Positions 1 through 8,343 of a stretch of DNA of 64,000 nucleotides are shown here, piece by piece; position 1 is the stretch's first letter; every line of letters starts with the position of its first letter. The notes below the pieces were generated by a model. That model saw only the letters and a list, made by a program, of their open reading frames with translations. It searched no databases and was not told where the DNA came from. The DNA lies in the NCBI GenBank assembly GCA_035308165.1, contig DATGHC010000067.1:1-64000 (forward strand), given 5' to 3'. The stretch comes from DASTCZ01 sp035308165 (GTDB lineage Bacteria; Acidobacteriota; Terriglobia; Acidiferrales; UBA7541). The position numbers were made by a program, and so were the translations under genes.

Positions 1-1426
1 GAAAGCTGCGGATGGCGGTTCCCGCAGTGGCCATGAGAAGAAGCGTGAGCGCGACTTGCGCGGCGATAAGAACGCTCCAGCGATGCTTTGAGGGAGCAGC
101 GACAACGCCAATCTGACTGCCGGGAAGTATACGCGCGGAATCGTGACGCGACAGACGCAATGCGGGGACGAGACCGAAGAGGATGCCGCAGAGCAGCGCG
201 AGCGTAACGGAGAACGCCAGGATGGGAGCGTTGATGCGTATGACGGATTCAGCTGGAAAGGAATCCGGAGAAAGCAACAAGGGAAGCTTTGCGAGCCAGT
301 ACGACGCAGCAACGCCAAGCACGGCGCCGGTGCAGGAGATGACCACGGCTTCGACCAGCAACTGGCGGACGATGCGCCAGCGACTGGCGCCGATGGCACT
401 GCGGATGGCGAGCTCAGACTGGCGCGCGCGGCCGCGCGCCAGCAGAAGGATGGAGCAGTTGGCGCAGCCGATGATGAGCAAAAGCACAACGCCTGCGAGA
501 AGAAGCGTCAGGGTGCGGCCAGTTCCCTGCTGGTAAGGCACGATGATGGGCTGCAGCGCGAGATGCCAGTGATCCGGAAAGCGATCGGGATGCTGTTGCG
601 CAAACTGGCGCACGATGGGCTCGAGCGCAGCGTTTGCGGCGGCAAGTGTGACCTGCGGCCGAAGTTTGATCCACGGTATGTAGGCCAGGTAGGGAACGTT
701 GAAGAGTCCCCGCATTAGACTGCCCGGCAGGTAGACATCGCCGACGCCGTTGGAGTCATTGAATGCAAAGTTGCGCGGCATGACCCCGATGATGGTGTAG
801 GGGGCGTGATTGATTTCCAGCGTTTGCCCGATGACGTGGGGATCGCCGCCGAAGTGGCCCTCCCAGAAGCGGTAGTTGAGAACAACCACGGAGTGGCCGC
901 CGTTCTCCGCATCGGACGGCTCGATGTTGCGGCCCTGAAGCGGGCGCACGCCAAAGAAAGTCCCGGCATTCTCTGTGAGGTAGATTCCTGAGATGTCTTC
1001 CGGCAGTCCGCCGCCGGTGATCTCCATGTTCGCCTTGTTGAAGCCAAGGGCCGAATCAACCGGGGCTGCAACCTGCAGATCGTCAAACTGTGCCTTGCTA
1101 AGGGGAAACCATTGAGACTCGTCAGGATGTTGCTCGTCGATGACCACGGGGTTCATGATGCGGTCGGCCCCGGCATAGGGGAACGGGTGCAGCAGGACGG
1201 CATAGATCAGCGAGAACATCGCCGTGGTCGCGCCGATGCCCAGCGCGAGTGAGAGCACGGCGACGGCGGCGAAGCCGGGGTTGCGGCGCAGCGCGCGCAG
1301 GCCGTAGCGGATGTCTCCGCCTAACTCATCGAATAGCCGAAGGCCGATGTCGTCCCGGTAAGTTTCGTTCTTGGCGGGCGGCTGGGCCACCTTTGCATCT
1401 CTCTTAATAAAATCTGGCTTCGCCAC
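1..1426 (-). CDS. MacB/FtsX-type ABC transporter permease, partial (3' end outside window)
   Basis: An open minus-strand frame runs off the left edge. The N-terminal part has a short soluble lead, then GDIRYGLRALRRNPGF and a first membrane helix (LSLALGIGATTAMFSLIYAVLL), then a periplasmic MacB-like core region, then further helices (LLLAGVVLLLIIGCANCS; APILAFSVTLALLCGILFGL). This is the order of MacB_PCD followed by FtsX domains in the acidobacterial duplicated permeases; about 475 residues are visible and the second FtsX half is missing. The proposed start is GTG at 1426 because no in-frame ATG was found close upstream; no clear Shine-Dalgarno sequence supports it. Function by family: permease of an ABC export or lipoprotein-handling system. 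Substrate unknown. Confidence 0.82.
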   Translation of the reverse strand, partial: MAKPDFIKRDAKVAQPPAKNETYRDDIGLRLFDELGGDIRYGLRALRRNPGFAAVAVLSLALGIGATTAMFSLIYAVLLHPFPYAGADRIMNPVVIDEQHPDESQWFPLSKAQFDDLQVAAPVDSALGFNKANMEITGGGLPEDISGIYLTENAGTFFGVRPLQGRNIEPSDAENGGHSVVVLNYRFWEGHFGGDPHVIGQTLEINHAPYTIIGVMPRNFAFNDSNGVGDVYLPGSLMRGLFNVPYLAYIPWIKLRPQVTLAAANAALEPIVRQFAQQHPDRFPDHWHLALQPIIVPYQQGTGRTLTLLLAGVVLLLIIGCANCSILLLARGRARQSELAIRSAIGASRWRIVRQLLVEAVVISCTGAVLGVAASYWLAKLPLLLSPDSFPAESVIRINAPILAFSVTLALLCGILFGLVPALRLSRHDSARILPGSQIGVVAAPSKHRWSVLIAAQVALTLLLMATAGTAIRSF

Positions 1427-1920
1427 GAGCGTATGATAACACCGCGGTACATAACCGCGGACTGATCGGCCCTTGGTTGGCTGTGGGTGCCGCAACTCTT
1501 GTTGTGCAAGTGTGCGGTCTTTGCGGTTCTCGATATGCTCGAAAAACTGGTTCGGTTCTACGGCCGCGGTCACCTGCACTGCATCACAATTCAGTTGCTC
1601 TCGAAGAAGCTGTCAGCTGGGAAGAGCCCGACACGCGGAATTTATTTGTCCAGGTTCTGAGAGGGGTGCGGGGCAGGTACCATTCCCTCGGGATGCAACG
1701 CCCAACTTCCAGATGCAATTCCACAATCACCCTGTAACCACTAGCCTGCAAGCGCTTACAATCCAGCCCCTCTCGTGAAGCATTTCCTTGCCTCAAACGG
1801 CTATTGGCAGTAACTTACTGTCAGCCAAGCGGTCCGAGGTTGGATTCCAGGCGTGATTCGTCCCTTCCACTCCTGCGCTAGAAGAAGCCTGCGAAGATCG
1901 GCTTGTCGGAGAATTAAGAA
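1427..1920. other. Intergenic region, no supported gene
   Basis: About 490 bases between the divergent permease and the TPR protein gene. Overlapping short frames on both strands (up to about 100 codons) have no recognisable domain, signal peptide or ribosome-binding site. Promoters of both flanking genes should lie here. The only clear element is the Shine-Dalgarno GGAG at 1908-1911 ahead of the ATG at 1921. Confidence 0.6.
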
Positions 1921-3816
1921 ATGGTTCGCATGCCCTATTCCCGATTAATCGTTTCGCCCGTTTGCCTGGCGCGTTTCGCTGCCGTGCTTCTGGCTGTTCT
2001 TCTTTCGACGGGCGCCTGTTTTCCTCAAGCCAGCGCGCCTCGAGGAATGAGCGGACAGGGCAGCCTGATCATCCACTTGATTAGCGTGGATGGATCAACC
2101 ATGCCGGTGGCCATCGTGACTCTATATACCGACATAGGAGAATCCACGGGGAACAATGTTTCCCGCCTTCAGGAAGGTGATGACTACTACTATCAATTCT
2201 CCGGGGTTCTTCCGGGGCGCTACGTCATCCAGGTCAGTGCCCCTGGTTTCCAGGAATCCAAACAAACGGTTGATTTGACCAACGCCATTCTCAACGATGC
2301 TCTTATTTTCTACATGAAACCAATCGGTTACACGGGAGGCGCGCCGGACGTTCCCCCCTCTTCGGTTTTCACCCCCAAGGCGCAAAAAGAAACTCAGAGC
2401 GCCCTGAAGGATTTGCAATCCAAGAACTTTGATAGCGCCCAAAAGCATTTGACAGTGGCTCTGAAGGCTTCTCCGGGAAATTCGCAGATTAATTTCTTAT
2501 TGGGGATGACCTACATCTGGATGAATCATCCCGCTGACGGCAAGCCCTATCTCGAAAAAGCAATTTCGCTTGACCCCAAGCACGTGGAATCTCTGGTAGC
2601 CCTGGGCACCTTGAAGTACCGCGATGGGGATTATCCGGGAGCAATCGATCTGCTCGCCAAGGCGGTGCAAGTATCCTCAACATCGTGGCAGGCCCGCCTC
2701 ACTCTCGCCCAGGCTTATCTCCATCAAAACAATTTCGCCGACGCCAACGAACAGGCCGGAAAAGCTTTTGAAATTGGCCGCGAGAAGGCTGCGGGAGCCC
2801 AGCTAGTGCAAGCTCAAGCGCTGGCCGGACTGGGCAAGAACCACGAATCGGCCAATGTGCTTAGCTCCTACTTGGCGGCCAATCCCAATGATCCCAACGC
2901 GGAAAAATTGCGCGGCTGGATTTCGGAATTGGAGCGGCCGGTTGAAAATGCGCCGGCAGTTCAACAAGTACCGGTTGCAGCCCCCATGGCTGCCCCCGAT
3001 GCCGCTCCGATCGACTCGCTCCCCGCGCCGCCATCCAAGAAGGACACCTGGGCGCCGCCGGATTCCGATGCCATCGTTCCGACCGTTGTCCCCGGCAGGC
3101 CTTGCTCTCTCCCGAAAGTGCTCGCCGGCGCCGGAAAGCGCGCGCAAGAGCTGGTCGCCAATCTCGAACAGTTCACCGCGCTGGAACAATACGAGACCGT
3201 GGAGATCAAGGGCAACGGACAACTTTCAACGCCCACTGATTCTGCGTTCACCTACATGGCCTTCATCCACAGCCTGGGGCACGGAATGTTCAGCGTGCGG
3301 GAAGTCCATCAGCAGAACAAGGCTGACGCGGTCGTGCCGGGCCGCATCCAGGAAATCGGATCCCCGGGCCTTGCACTGCTTTTCCATCCGCAATACCAGG
3401 GCGATTTCGACATCAAGTGCGAGGGACTTGGCCAGTGGAATGGCGAGCCTACCTGGCTGGTGCACTTTCAACAGCGGCTCGACAAGCCCGCCCGCATGCA
3501 GGGATTTGTGTTGGACCAGAGGCAGTTTCCCATGAAGCTCCGCGGCCGGGCCTGGATATCCGCGGAGAATTCGCAAGTCGTGCATTTGGAAACCGACCTC
3601 CTCGAGCCTGTGACGGAGGTCCAGCTTCGGCGCGAACACATGTCCATTGACTACCGCCTGGTTCCCTTCCCGAATCACAAGGTGGAGCTTTGGCTCCCCG
3701 AGCAAGTCGATTCATATCTCGATTATAAGGGCCACTTCTATCATCACTACCACAAGTTCAGCGATTTCCGGTTGATCTCCGTGGATGTCCAGCACAAAGT
3801 CAGCAAACCCAAGTAG
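1921..3816 (+). CDS. Secreted TPR protein with N-terminal carboxypeptidase-regulatory-like domain
   Basis: 631 residues. A signal peptide (hydrophobic stretch around residues 17-35) is followed by a beta-sandwich region at about 45-135 that resembles carboxypeptidase regulatory-like domains (GRYVIQVSAPGF). A series of TPR helices follows at about 160-340 (LGMTYIWMNHPADGKPYLEKAI, LGTLKYRDGDYPGAIDLLAKA). Then comes a Pro/Ala-rich linker (345-400) and a C-terminal all-beta domain (400-631) that I do not recognise. Start is supported by GGAG nine bases upstream. The product is probably a periplasmic or outer-membrane-associated scaffold. Precise role unknown. A hairpin terminator follows at 3892. 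Confidence 0.82.
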   Translation: MVRMPYSRLIVSPVCLARFAAVLLAVLLSTGACFPQASAPRGMSGQGSLIIHLISVDGSTMPVAIVTLYTDIGESTGNNVSRLQEGDDYYYQFSGVLPGRYVIQVSAPGFQESKQTVDLTNAILNDALIFYMKPIGYTGGAPDVPPSSVFTPKAQKETQSALKDLQSKNFDSAQKHLTVALKASPGNSQINFLLGMTYIWMNHPADGKPYLEKAISLDPKHVESLVALGTLKYRDGDYPGAIDLLAKAVQVSSTSWQARLTLAQAYLHQNNFADANEQAGKAFEIGREKAAGAQLVQAQALAGLGKNHESANVLSSYLAANPNDPNAEKLRGWISELERPVENAPAVQQVPVAAPMAAPDAAPIDSLPAPPSKKDTWAPPDSDAIVPTVVPGRPCSLPKVLAGAGKRAQELVANLEQFTALEQYETVEIKGNGQLSTPTDSAFTYMAFIHSLGHGMFSVREVHQQNKADAVVPGRIQEIGSPGLALLFHPQYQGDFDIKCEGLGQWNGEPTWLVHFQQRLDKPARMQGFVLDQRQFPMKLRGRAWISAENSQVVHLETDLLEPVTEVQLRREHMSIDYRLVPFPNHKVELWLPEQVDSYLDYKGHFYHHYHKFSDFRLISVDVQHKVSKPK

Positions 3817-4145
3817 AAGCCAATCGCCCATAGCTGGAGCCGAAAGGCCGTGCTGTTGGCGCAGCCTTTGCTTCTTCTGATTTGTTTGTAGCGCCGGCCT
3901 CCGCGCCGGCGTTTTAAGAATTTACCCTCGCGCCGCTTCCGCCTTCGAAGAAGCAACCTTTTTACCCTGAGCCTGCGAAGGGCAGGTTGTCCGCGCTTTT
4001 CCTTTTCTGCACCGCTTCGCGCAACCCGCAGTCATTGTCCCCTCGGATTACTCCCGAGTGAAGACTCTCGGTGTTATCATTCCTCCGTCAGGAAAGAAAA
4101 AACACTGAAATAGGCGGAAAAGCTGCGCCTCCGCCGGGGTACGCA
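3817..4145. other. Intergenic region with one terminator
   Basis: Between the TPR gene and the TonB-domain gene. It holds the hairpin at 3892-3915 and otherwise no coding signal I can support. The frame of the downstream gene stays open up to an upstream ATG at 4071, but the signal peptide argues for the later start. Confidence 0.6.
3892..3915 (+). terminator. Intrinsic terminator of the TPR gene
   Basis: Perfect 7-bp stem CGCCGGC / GCCGGCG with a 6-base loop, followed directly by TTTT, 75 bases after the stop codon. Confidence 0.7.
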
Positions 4146-4928
4146 ATGATGAGCAACCGTAGGAGTTCGATGATCGCGGCCGTGATGTTGGCAATCGTCC
4201 TGCAAACAACCTCAGCACAAACGCCTCAACCACCGGTAACAGCTAACCTCTGCGACGTGGTTGCGTCGCCGGATAGATACAGCGGGAGGATGTTGTCAGT
4301 GGAAGGAATCCTACTCCCCGGCGAACACTCTTTGATGCTGTACAGCACTTCGTGCAAACCCAAAGGGGGCTTCGACGTAGGTATCCAAGCCGTGCTCCCA
4401 CCAGAATGGGTGTCCTCAGCCAACGGGAAGCAGCTCCATGAGCTGTTTAATCGCAGAACGAATGCCAGCGTGAAACTGATCGGCACGTTCGAGAGCGGAA
4501 CTGGTCCGTATGGGCCGGATAAAGATCCGTTCCTCTTCACCATCAGAGAAATCTCTTCGGTCGAGCTTGCGCCCTCTTTGGCGTCCGCCTTGCAGATATT
4601 GACTCCAACCGAAGGTGTGAACTTCAGCCCTTTTATGATTCATTTATATGTGACTGTCAAAAATAATTGGTTCGCGAAAATGCCGGAGGAGGCAAAAACA
4701 GGAAGCAAAGGAAAAGTCACCGTCCGATTTCGAATCCTAGAGGACGGAACACTGGCAGAGCAATCGCTGTCGGTTGACGTCAGCTCCGGGACGAAGGCGC
4801 TGGACGACGCTGTTGTTTCCGCAATTCGCACGTCAGCACCGTTCGAGCATTTACCCGAGGCTTTCAAAGGCCCGAATATCGAACTCCGTCTTTCATTCTT
4901 CTACAATCTGCCGCCGTCGCCGCTGTGA
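4146..4928 (+). CDS. Secreted protein with C-terminal TonB-like domain
   Basis: 260 residues from the ATG at 4146; an in-frame ATG at 4149 is equally possible. The upstream ATG at 4071 would bury the signal peptide (SSMIAAVMLAIVLQTTSAQ) behind 25 polar residues, so it was rejected. After the signal peptide comes a domain starting NLCDVVASPDRYSGRMLSVEG, with the spacing of small periplasmic OB-like domains. The C-terminus (about 190-255) matches TonB C-terminal domains: KGKVTVRFRILEDGTL, an ALDDAVVSAIR helix, and a final beta strand. It lacks a membrane anchor and Pro-rich linker, so it is not a classical energy transducer. Role unknown. Confidence 0.75.
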   Translation: MMSNRRSSMIAAVMLAIVLQTTSAQTPQPPVTANLCDVVASPDRYSGRMLSVEGILLPGEHSLMLYSTSCKPKGGFDVGIQAVLPPEWVSSANGKQLHELFNRRTNASVKLIGTFESGTGPYGPDKDPFLFTIREISSVELAPSLASALQILTPTEGVNFSPFMIHLYVTVKNNWFAKMPEEAKTGSKGKVTVRFRILEDGTLAEQSLSVDVSSGTKALDDAVVSAIRTSAPFEHLPEAFKGPNIELRLSFFYNLPPSPL

Positions 4929-5313
4929 CAACTACCCCAGTCAGATAAATTCCCAAGTCCCGATAAGGCTTACCGAAGTGTGGCCCAAGTCACGTCGTGG
5001 ACGAGCGGCCGCATTTAAGTTTCACTTCTGAATTGGACTTTGAGCTCGGGTACCCAATGATTGTCCCGAACGGGCAAACGTGACGCTTTTCGGTCTAGCG
5101 GGTGCCCCACACGTCGTGGTTACGTGTGGGGGGTTTTACAACTTCAATGATCAACTGAGGACAAGGCAACAACCCAGGCGCAAGGCCTGTGCCTGGGCAC
5201 CCAACCCCATCGCTTTCTGATCGGATTGCGAGCTCGCCGCTCGGCCCCTAATGATCCGCTTAGCGATCTTGGCATCCCCCGTTGCCCTCTCCGGAGTCGT
5301 TTATTTGAAGCTC
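4929..5313. other. Intergenic region with one terminator
   Basis: Convergent gap between the TonB-domain gene and the Kelch gene. A strong hairpin sits at 5105-5137; the rest shows nothing I can support. Confidence 0.6.
5105..5137 (+). terminator. Intrinsic terminator
   Basis: Perfect 10-bp stem CCCCACACGT / ACGTGTGGGG with a 7-base loop, then GG and TTTT. It lies about 180 bases after the TonB-domain gene and reads best on the plus strand. Confidence 0.75.
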
Positions 5314-6690
5314 TTAAGGATTTAGGGCCTCAAGTATGTCGGTTGATTCTGTGATCAAGAATGCAGCCTCACTTGCGCTAACTTGTTTTCCTGAAAGATC
5401 CTTCAATTCTTCGATGAGGGCCTTAATCTGACGCGATGCAGCGTCATTTTTATTACGACTAAACGAAGTCTGCGCATCCGTTGCCATGTCAGAGAGCCTC
5501 TTAACAAATTTTGCGGATGTGCCCGTGAGGTTGGAAATATTGGAAATAAGCGCGTCGAACTGAGTAGGGATGCTCAGTGAGAATATTTCCGCGGAACTTA
5601 ATGGCCCTGAATTGTCATCGCCGCCCAAAACGAGTGCCCGCCCCAGCGAAATTAGAACAGCATCGTGACCCTGGCGCGCATAACTCATTGAGGGCTCGGT
5701 ATTCCATGCCGCGCTGGAGGGATCATAAATTTCGGCAGAGTTAAGGGTCAGCAAGCATCCTGCTGTAACCCCTCCAGTGACAAGTGGTTGTCCCGTATGT
5801 AACAGGACGGCTGCGTGTCCCACAACGGCAAAACTCAGGCTGGTCGTTAGAGCCCATGTCCCGGTCGAAGGGTCGTACAATTCGACGGTGTTGGTCAACG
5901 TATCGCATGCTGGAGCTCCGCCGCCCCCGACGATCACTTTCCCATTGTGAAGGAGGGTTGCAGTTTGACCTTGCCTCGGATGATTCATGGAGCCTGTAAG
6001 GGTCCAGGCTCCGTTCGAGGGATCGTAAAGTTCAGCGCTGGTTGCAGCCGCGTTACCTCCGGGGAGCGATCCTCCAGCGACCAGAACTTTTCCGTCCTCC
6101 AGGAGGGTTGCACTTGGCGACGACCTCGGAACCGCCAAACTGCCCGTAACCGTCCATACTCCAGTTGTGGGGTTATAGAGTTCTGCTGAGGTTTGAGGAC
6201 AGTAGCAACCGGTTGTTACATCGCCCCCCACAGCTAAGACTTGGCCGCTGGGGAGCAAAACCACGCGTTGGTGGGCTCGGGTGAAATTCATACTTCCTGT
6301 CCGGCTCCAGAGTCCAGAAACGGGGTCGAAGATCTCACAAAGGTTTGTAAAAGTGGGATTCGGCTCGATATTGCCTCCGCAAACAAGCACACGGCCATCC
6401 GCCAGGAGAATTGTCCCCTCGCCGGAATGACCCTCGAGTATGGGAGAGGTTAGGGTCCAGATTCCTGTGGCCGGATCGTAAATCTCCGCGGAGTTGTTTA
6501 TCCCGGTCGGGCTCCCTCCACCCTCGACAAGCACTCGGCCGTCAGCCAATACAGCTATGCCCGGTTGGGCGCGAGAAAAGTTCATGCTTCCTGTGGAATT
6601 CCAAGTCTGTGCCGACGCAGCGGACCCGAAAAACAAAAGTAAACCCGTAAAACAAACTGCTACTCGAAGGGATATTCTCAGTCCTTTCAT
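5314..6690 (-). CDS. Secreted Kelch-repeat beta-propeller protein
   Basis: 458 residues. The signal peptide ends near SAASAQT. Seven Kelch-type repeats follow (about residues 30-375), each with a variant of SAELYDPSTGTW, GSM..PR and ATLLxDGKVLVxGG, enough for a complete seven-bladed propeller. The last 85 residues are different: predicted helical and polar, possibly a coiled-coil tail. Start supported by AAGGAGAG just upstream of the ATG. It diverges from the HTH-TM-propeller gene across a 213-base gap, which may hold shared control. Function unknown; Kelch propellers usually bind protein or carbohydrate. Confidence 0.85.
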   Translation of the reverse strand: MKGLRISLRVAVCFTGLLLFFGSAASAQTWNSTGSMNFSRAQPGIAVLADGRVLVEGGGSPTGINNSAEIYDPATGIWTLTSPILEGHSGEGTILLADGRVLVCGGNIEPNPTFTNLCEIFDPVSGLWSRTGSMNFTRAHQRVVLLPSGQVLAVGGDVTTGCYCPQTSAELYNPTTGVWTVTGSLAVPRSSPSATLLEDGKVLVAGGSLPGGNAAATSAELYDPSNGAWTLTGSMNHPRQGQTATLLHNGKVIVGGGGAPACDTLTNTVELYDPSTGTWALTTSLSFAVVGHAAVLLHTGQPLVTGGVTAGCLLTLNSAEIYDPSSAAWNTEPSMSYARQGHDAVLISLGRALVLGGDDNSGPLSSAEIFSLSIPTQFDALISNISNLTGTSAKFVKRLSDMATDAQTSFSRNKNDAASRQIKALIEELKDLSGKQVSASEAAFLITESTDILEALNP

Positions 6691-6903
6691 GATCGCTCTC
6701 CTTTACAGAGTTAGTCGAATTCTCAACTGGAGTCGTCGCGGGAGACATATGCAATCATTGGCCCGGTCAGGCAAGCGGCGAAGAACGGCACGCGCCACTT
6801 GTCGTGGTTTGTCGTCCCGTCTTGCAAGTGTTGACAACTGCGGCAGATACCGCTATAGGTATGCGCGTCAGAATCAAAATCCCCGCGGAATTGAAAACAA
6901 TCT

Positions 6904-8283
6904 GTGGCTACCCAGCCGCCAAACCCAGAATCCACCGCAGATAAGTCTGCGTCCGCTCGATTGGACTCCTGGAAGGAAATAGCCTCATACCTGAAGCGGG
7001 ACATTCGCACCGTTCAGCGCTGGGAAGTTTCAGAGGGGCTTCCGATTCACCGCCATCAGCATCGCAAGCAAGGCGCCGTGTATGCCTACGCGTCCGAACT
7101 CGACTCCTGGTGGCACAATCACGACGCAGAAATCCGCGCCAGCAAAGCGTCCGAAGAAAATTCACCCGAATCGAACGAGAACTCGGCAACGACAGTCCTA
7201 AATACTGAAATCACCCAATCTTTGGGACTGGCCTTCAATAAGATCTCGATCCGCGGCAGGGTCGCCATTCTCGGCTTGGGTCTCGCGATAGCAGGATTCG
7301 CAACCTGGCGGCTGGTTCGCGACCCACAACCTCGCGTGATGACTTCAATTGTTCTGACCGGAAACAAGCTCTTAGCGGTGGGAGACAATGGAAGCATTCT
7401 CTGGAGCTACTCTTACGCGCAGCCTCCAAAAAATATTTTGGGGAGCGAGATCCTGCCCCAAGGCTTCTGCGGAAATGGAGGAGCTGATGCACTCGTTTCT
7501 GTCTTGTGGGAAGCTGAAAACACGGATGAGTTGGAATGTTTCACGGGCTCCGGCGCAATGGTCTGGCACTTTCGCCTCGACGAATCGTACTCCTGTCGAG
7601 GCGCGAACTTCGGTCCCCCGTGGCATGTTAGTACCTGGGGCATCTTCCGAACCGGTCGCGAGACCCGGCTTGCGGTGGCTTTGCATCACGACAAGTGGTG
7701 GCCCGGCGTGATTGCTACTCTCGACTCAAAAGGGCAAGTCTTGGAGCGATTCTTCAATGCCGGGTGGATCACTTATCTTCATGGATTTGAGAATTCACGT
7801 GGACGGTATCTGGTGGCGGGCGGCACGAGCAATTCTCAAGACGCCGCAGTAATGGCTGTGTTCGACGCGAACGCGGTGGGCGGAAGCTCTCCTGAGCAGT
7901 CTGGTTCACAGTACGACTGCTCGAGCAATTTCACGGGAGAACCTCTGAAGTATTATGTGTTTCCGCGCACGGAATTGAACAAAGTCACAGGGGCGGAGCG
8001 CAACTGGACGGACTTGGATATTACCGGGGGCCAGCTGTTCGCCCGGACCAGGGAGAATTCGAGTGCCGGGCACTTCAGCGCCTTGGAAGTGCTATACGGA
8101 TTTTCCGATACGTTTGAACTGACAAGCGCCACTTTCGGAGACCGCTACTGGGACATCCACGCAGAACTTGAAAAGTCAGGGGTTCTCAAACATTCAAGAC
8201 CCCAATGTCCGGATCGCTATGGGCCGCGGCTCGTGAGTATGTGGGATTTTGAGAACGGTTGGAAAGACTTGCACCCGCATTAA
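6904..8283 (+). CDS. HTH - membrane helix - extracytoplasmic propeller-like protein
   Basis: 459 residues from a GTG start with no strong Shine-Dalgarno sequence. Residues 20-72 form a DNA-binding-like module (LDSWKEIASYLKRDIRTVQRW ... GAVYAYASELDSWW) of the excisionase/MerR-like type often seen at the N-terminus of acidobacterial proteins. A polar linker (75-115) and one membrane helix (about 118-138, VAILGLGLAIAGFATW) follow. The C-terminal 320 residues are probably extracytoplasmic, with repeated beta motifs typical of PQQ/WD-like propellers (TSIVLTGNKLLAVGDNGSILW). The topology is that of a ToxR-like membrane-bound regulator. The neighbouring divergent Kelch gene is a natural candidate target. 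Confidence 0.75.
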   Translation: MATQPPNPESTADKSASARLDSWKEIASYLKRDIRTVQRWEVSEGLPIHRHQHRKQGAVYAYASELDSWWHNHDAEIRASKASEENSPESNENSATTVLNTEITQSLGLAFNKISIRGRVAILGLGLAIAGFATWRLVRDPQPRVMTSIVLTGNKLLAVGDNGSILWSYSYAQPPKNILGSEILPQGFCGNGGADALVSVLWEAENTDELECFTGSGAMVWHFRLDESYSCRGANFGPPWHVSTWGIFRTGRETRLAVALHHDKWWPGVIATLDSKGQVLERFFNAGWITYLHGFENSRGRYLVAGGTSNSQDAAVMAVFDANAVGGSSPEQSGSQYDCSSNFTGEPLKYYVFPRTELNKVTGAERNWTDLDITGGQLFARTRENSSAGHFSALEVLYGFSDTFELTSATFGDRYWDIHAELEKSGVLKHSRPQCPDRYGPRLVSMWDFENGWKDLHPH

Positions 8284-8343
8284 TCTGGAACTGCACGCGT
8301 GCCCTGTTCTTTTCCAGCAAGGAAAACGGCAGGGCTTTTGAAG

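Noticed and set aside
1473..1796. Short overlapping frames on both strands in the gap before the TPR gene
   Set aside because: No ribosome-binding site, domain, or signal peptide; composition like intergenic DNA.
5042..5056. GAGCTCGGGTACCC, resembling a cloning-vector polylinker
   Set aside because: Only two restriction sites in a row, and flanking sequence is not vector-like; probably chance.
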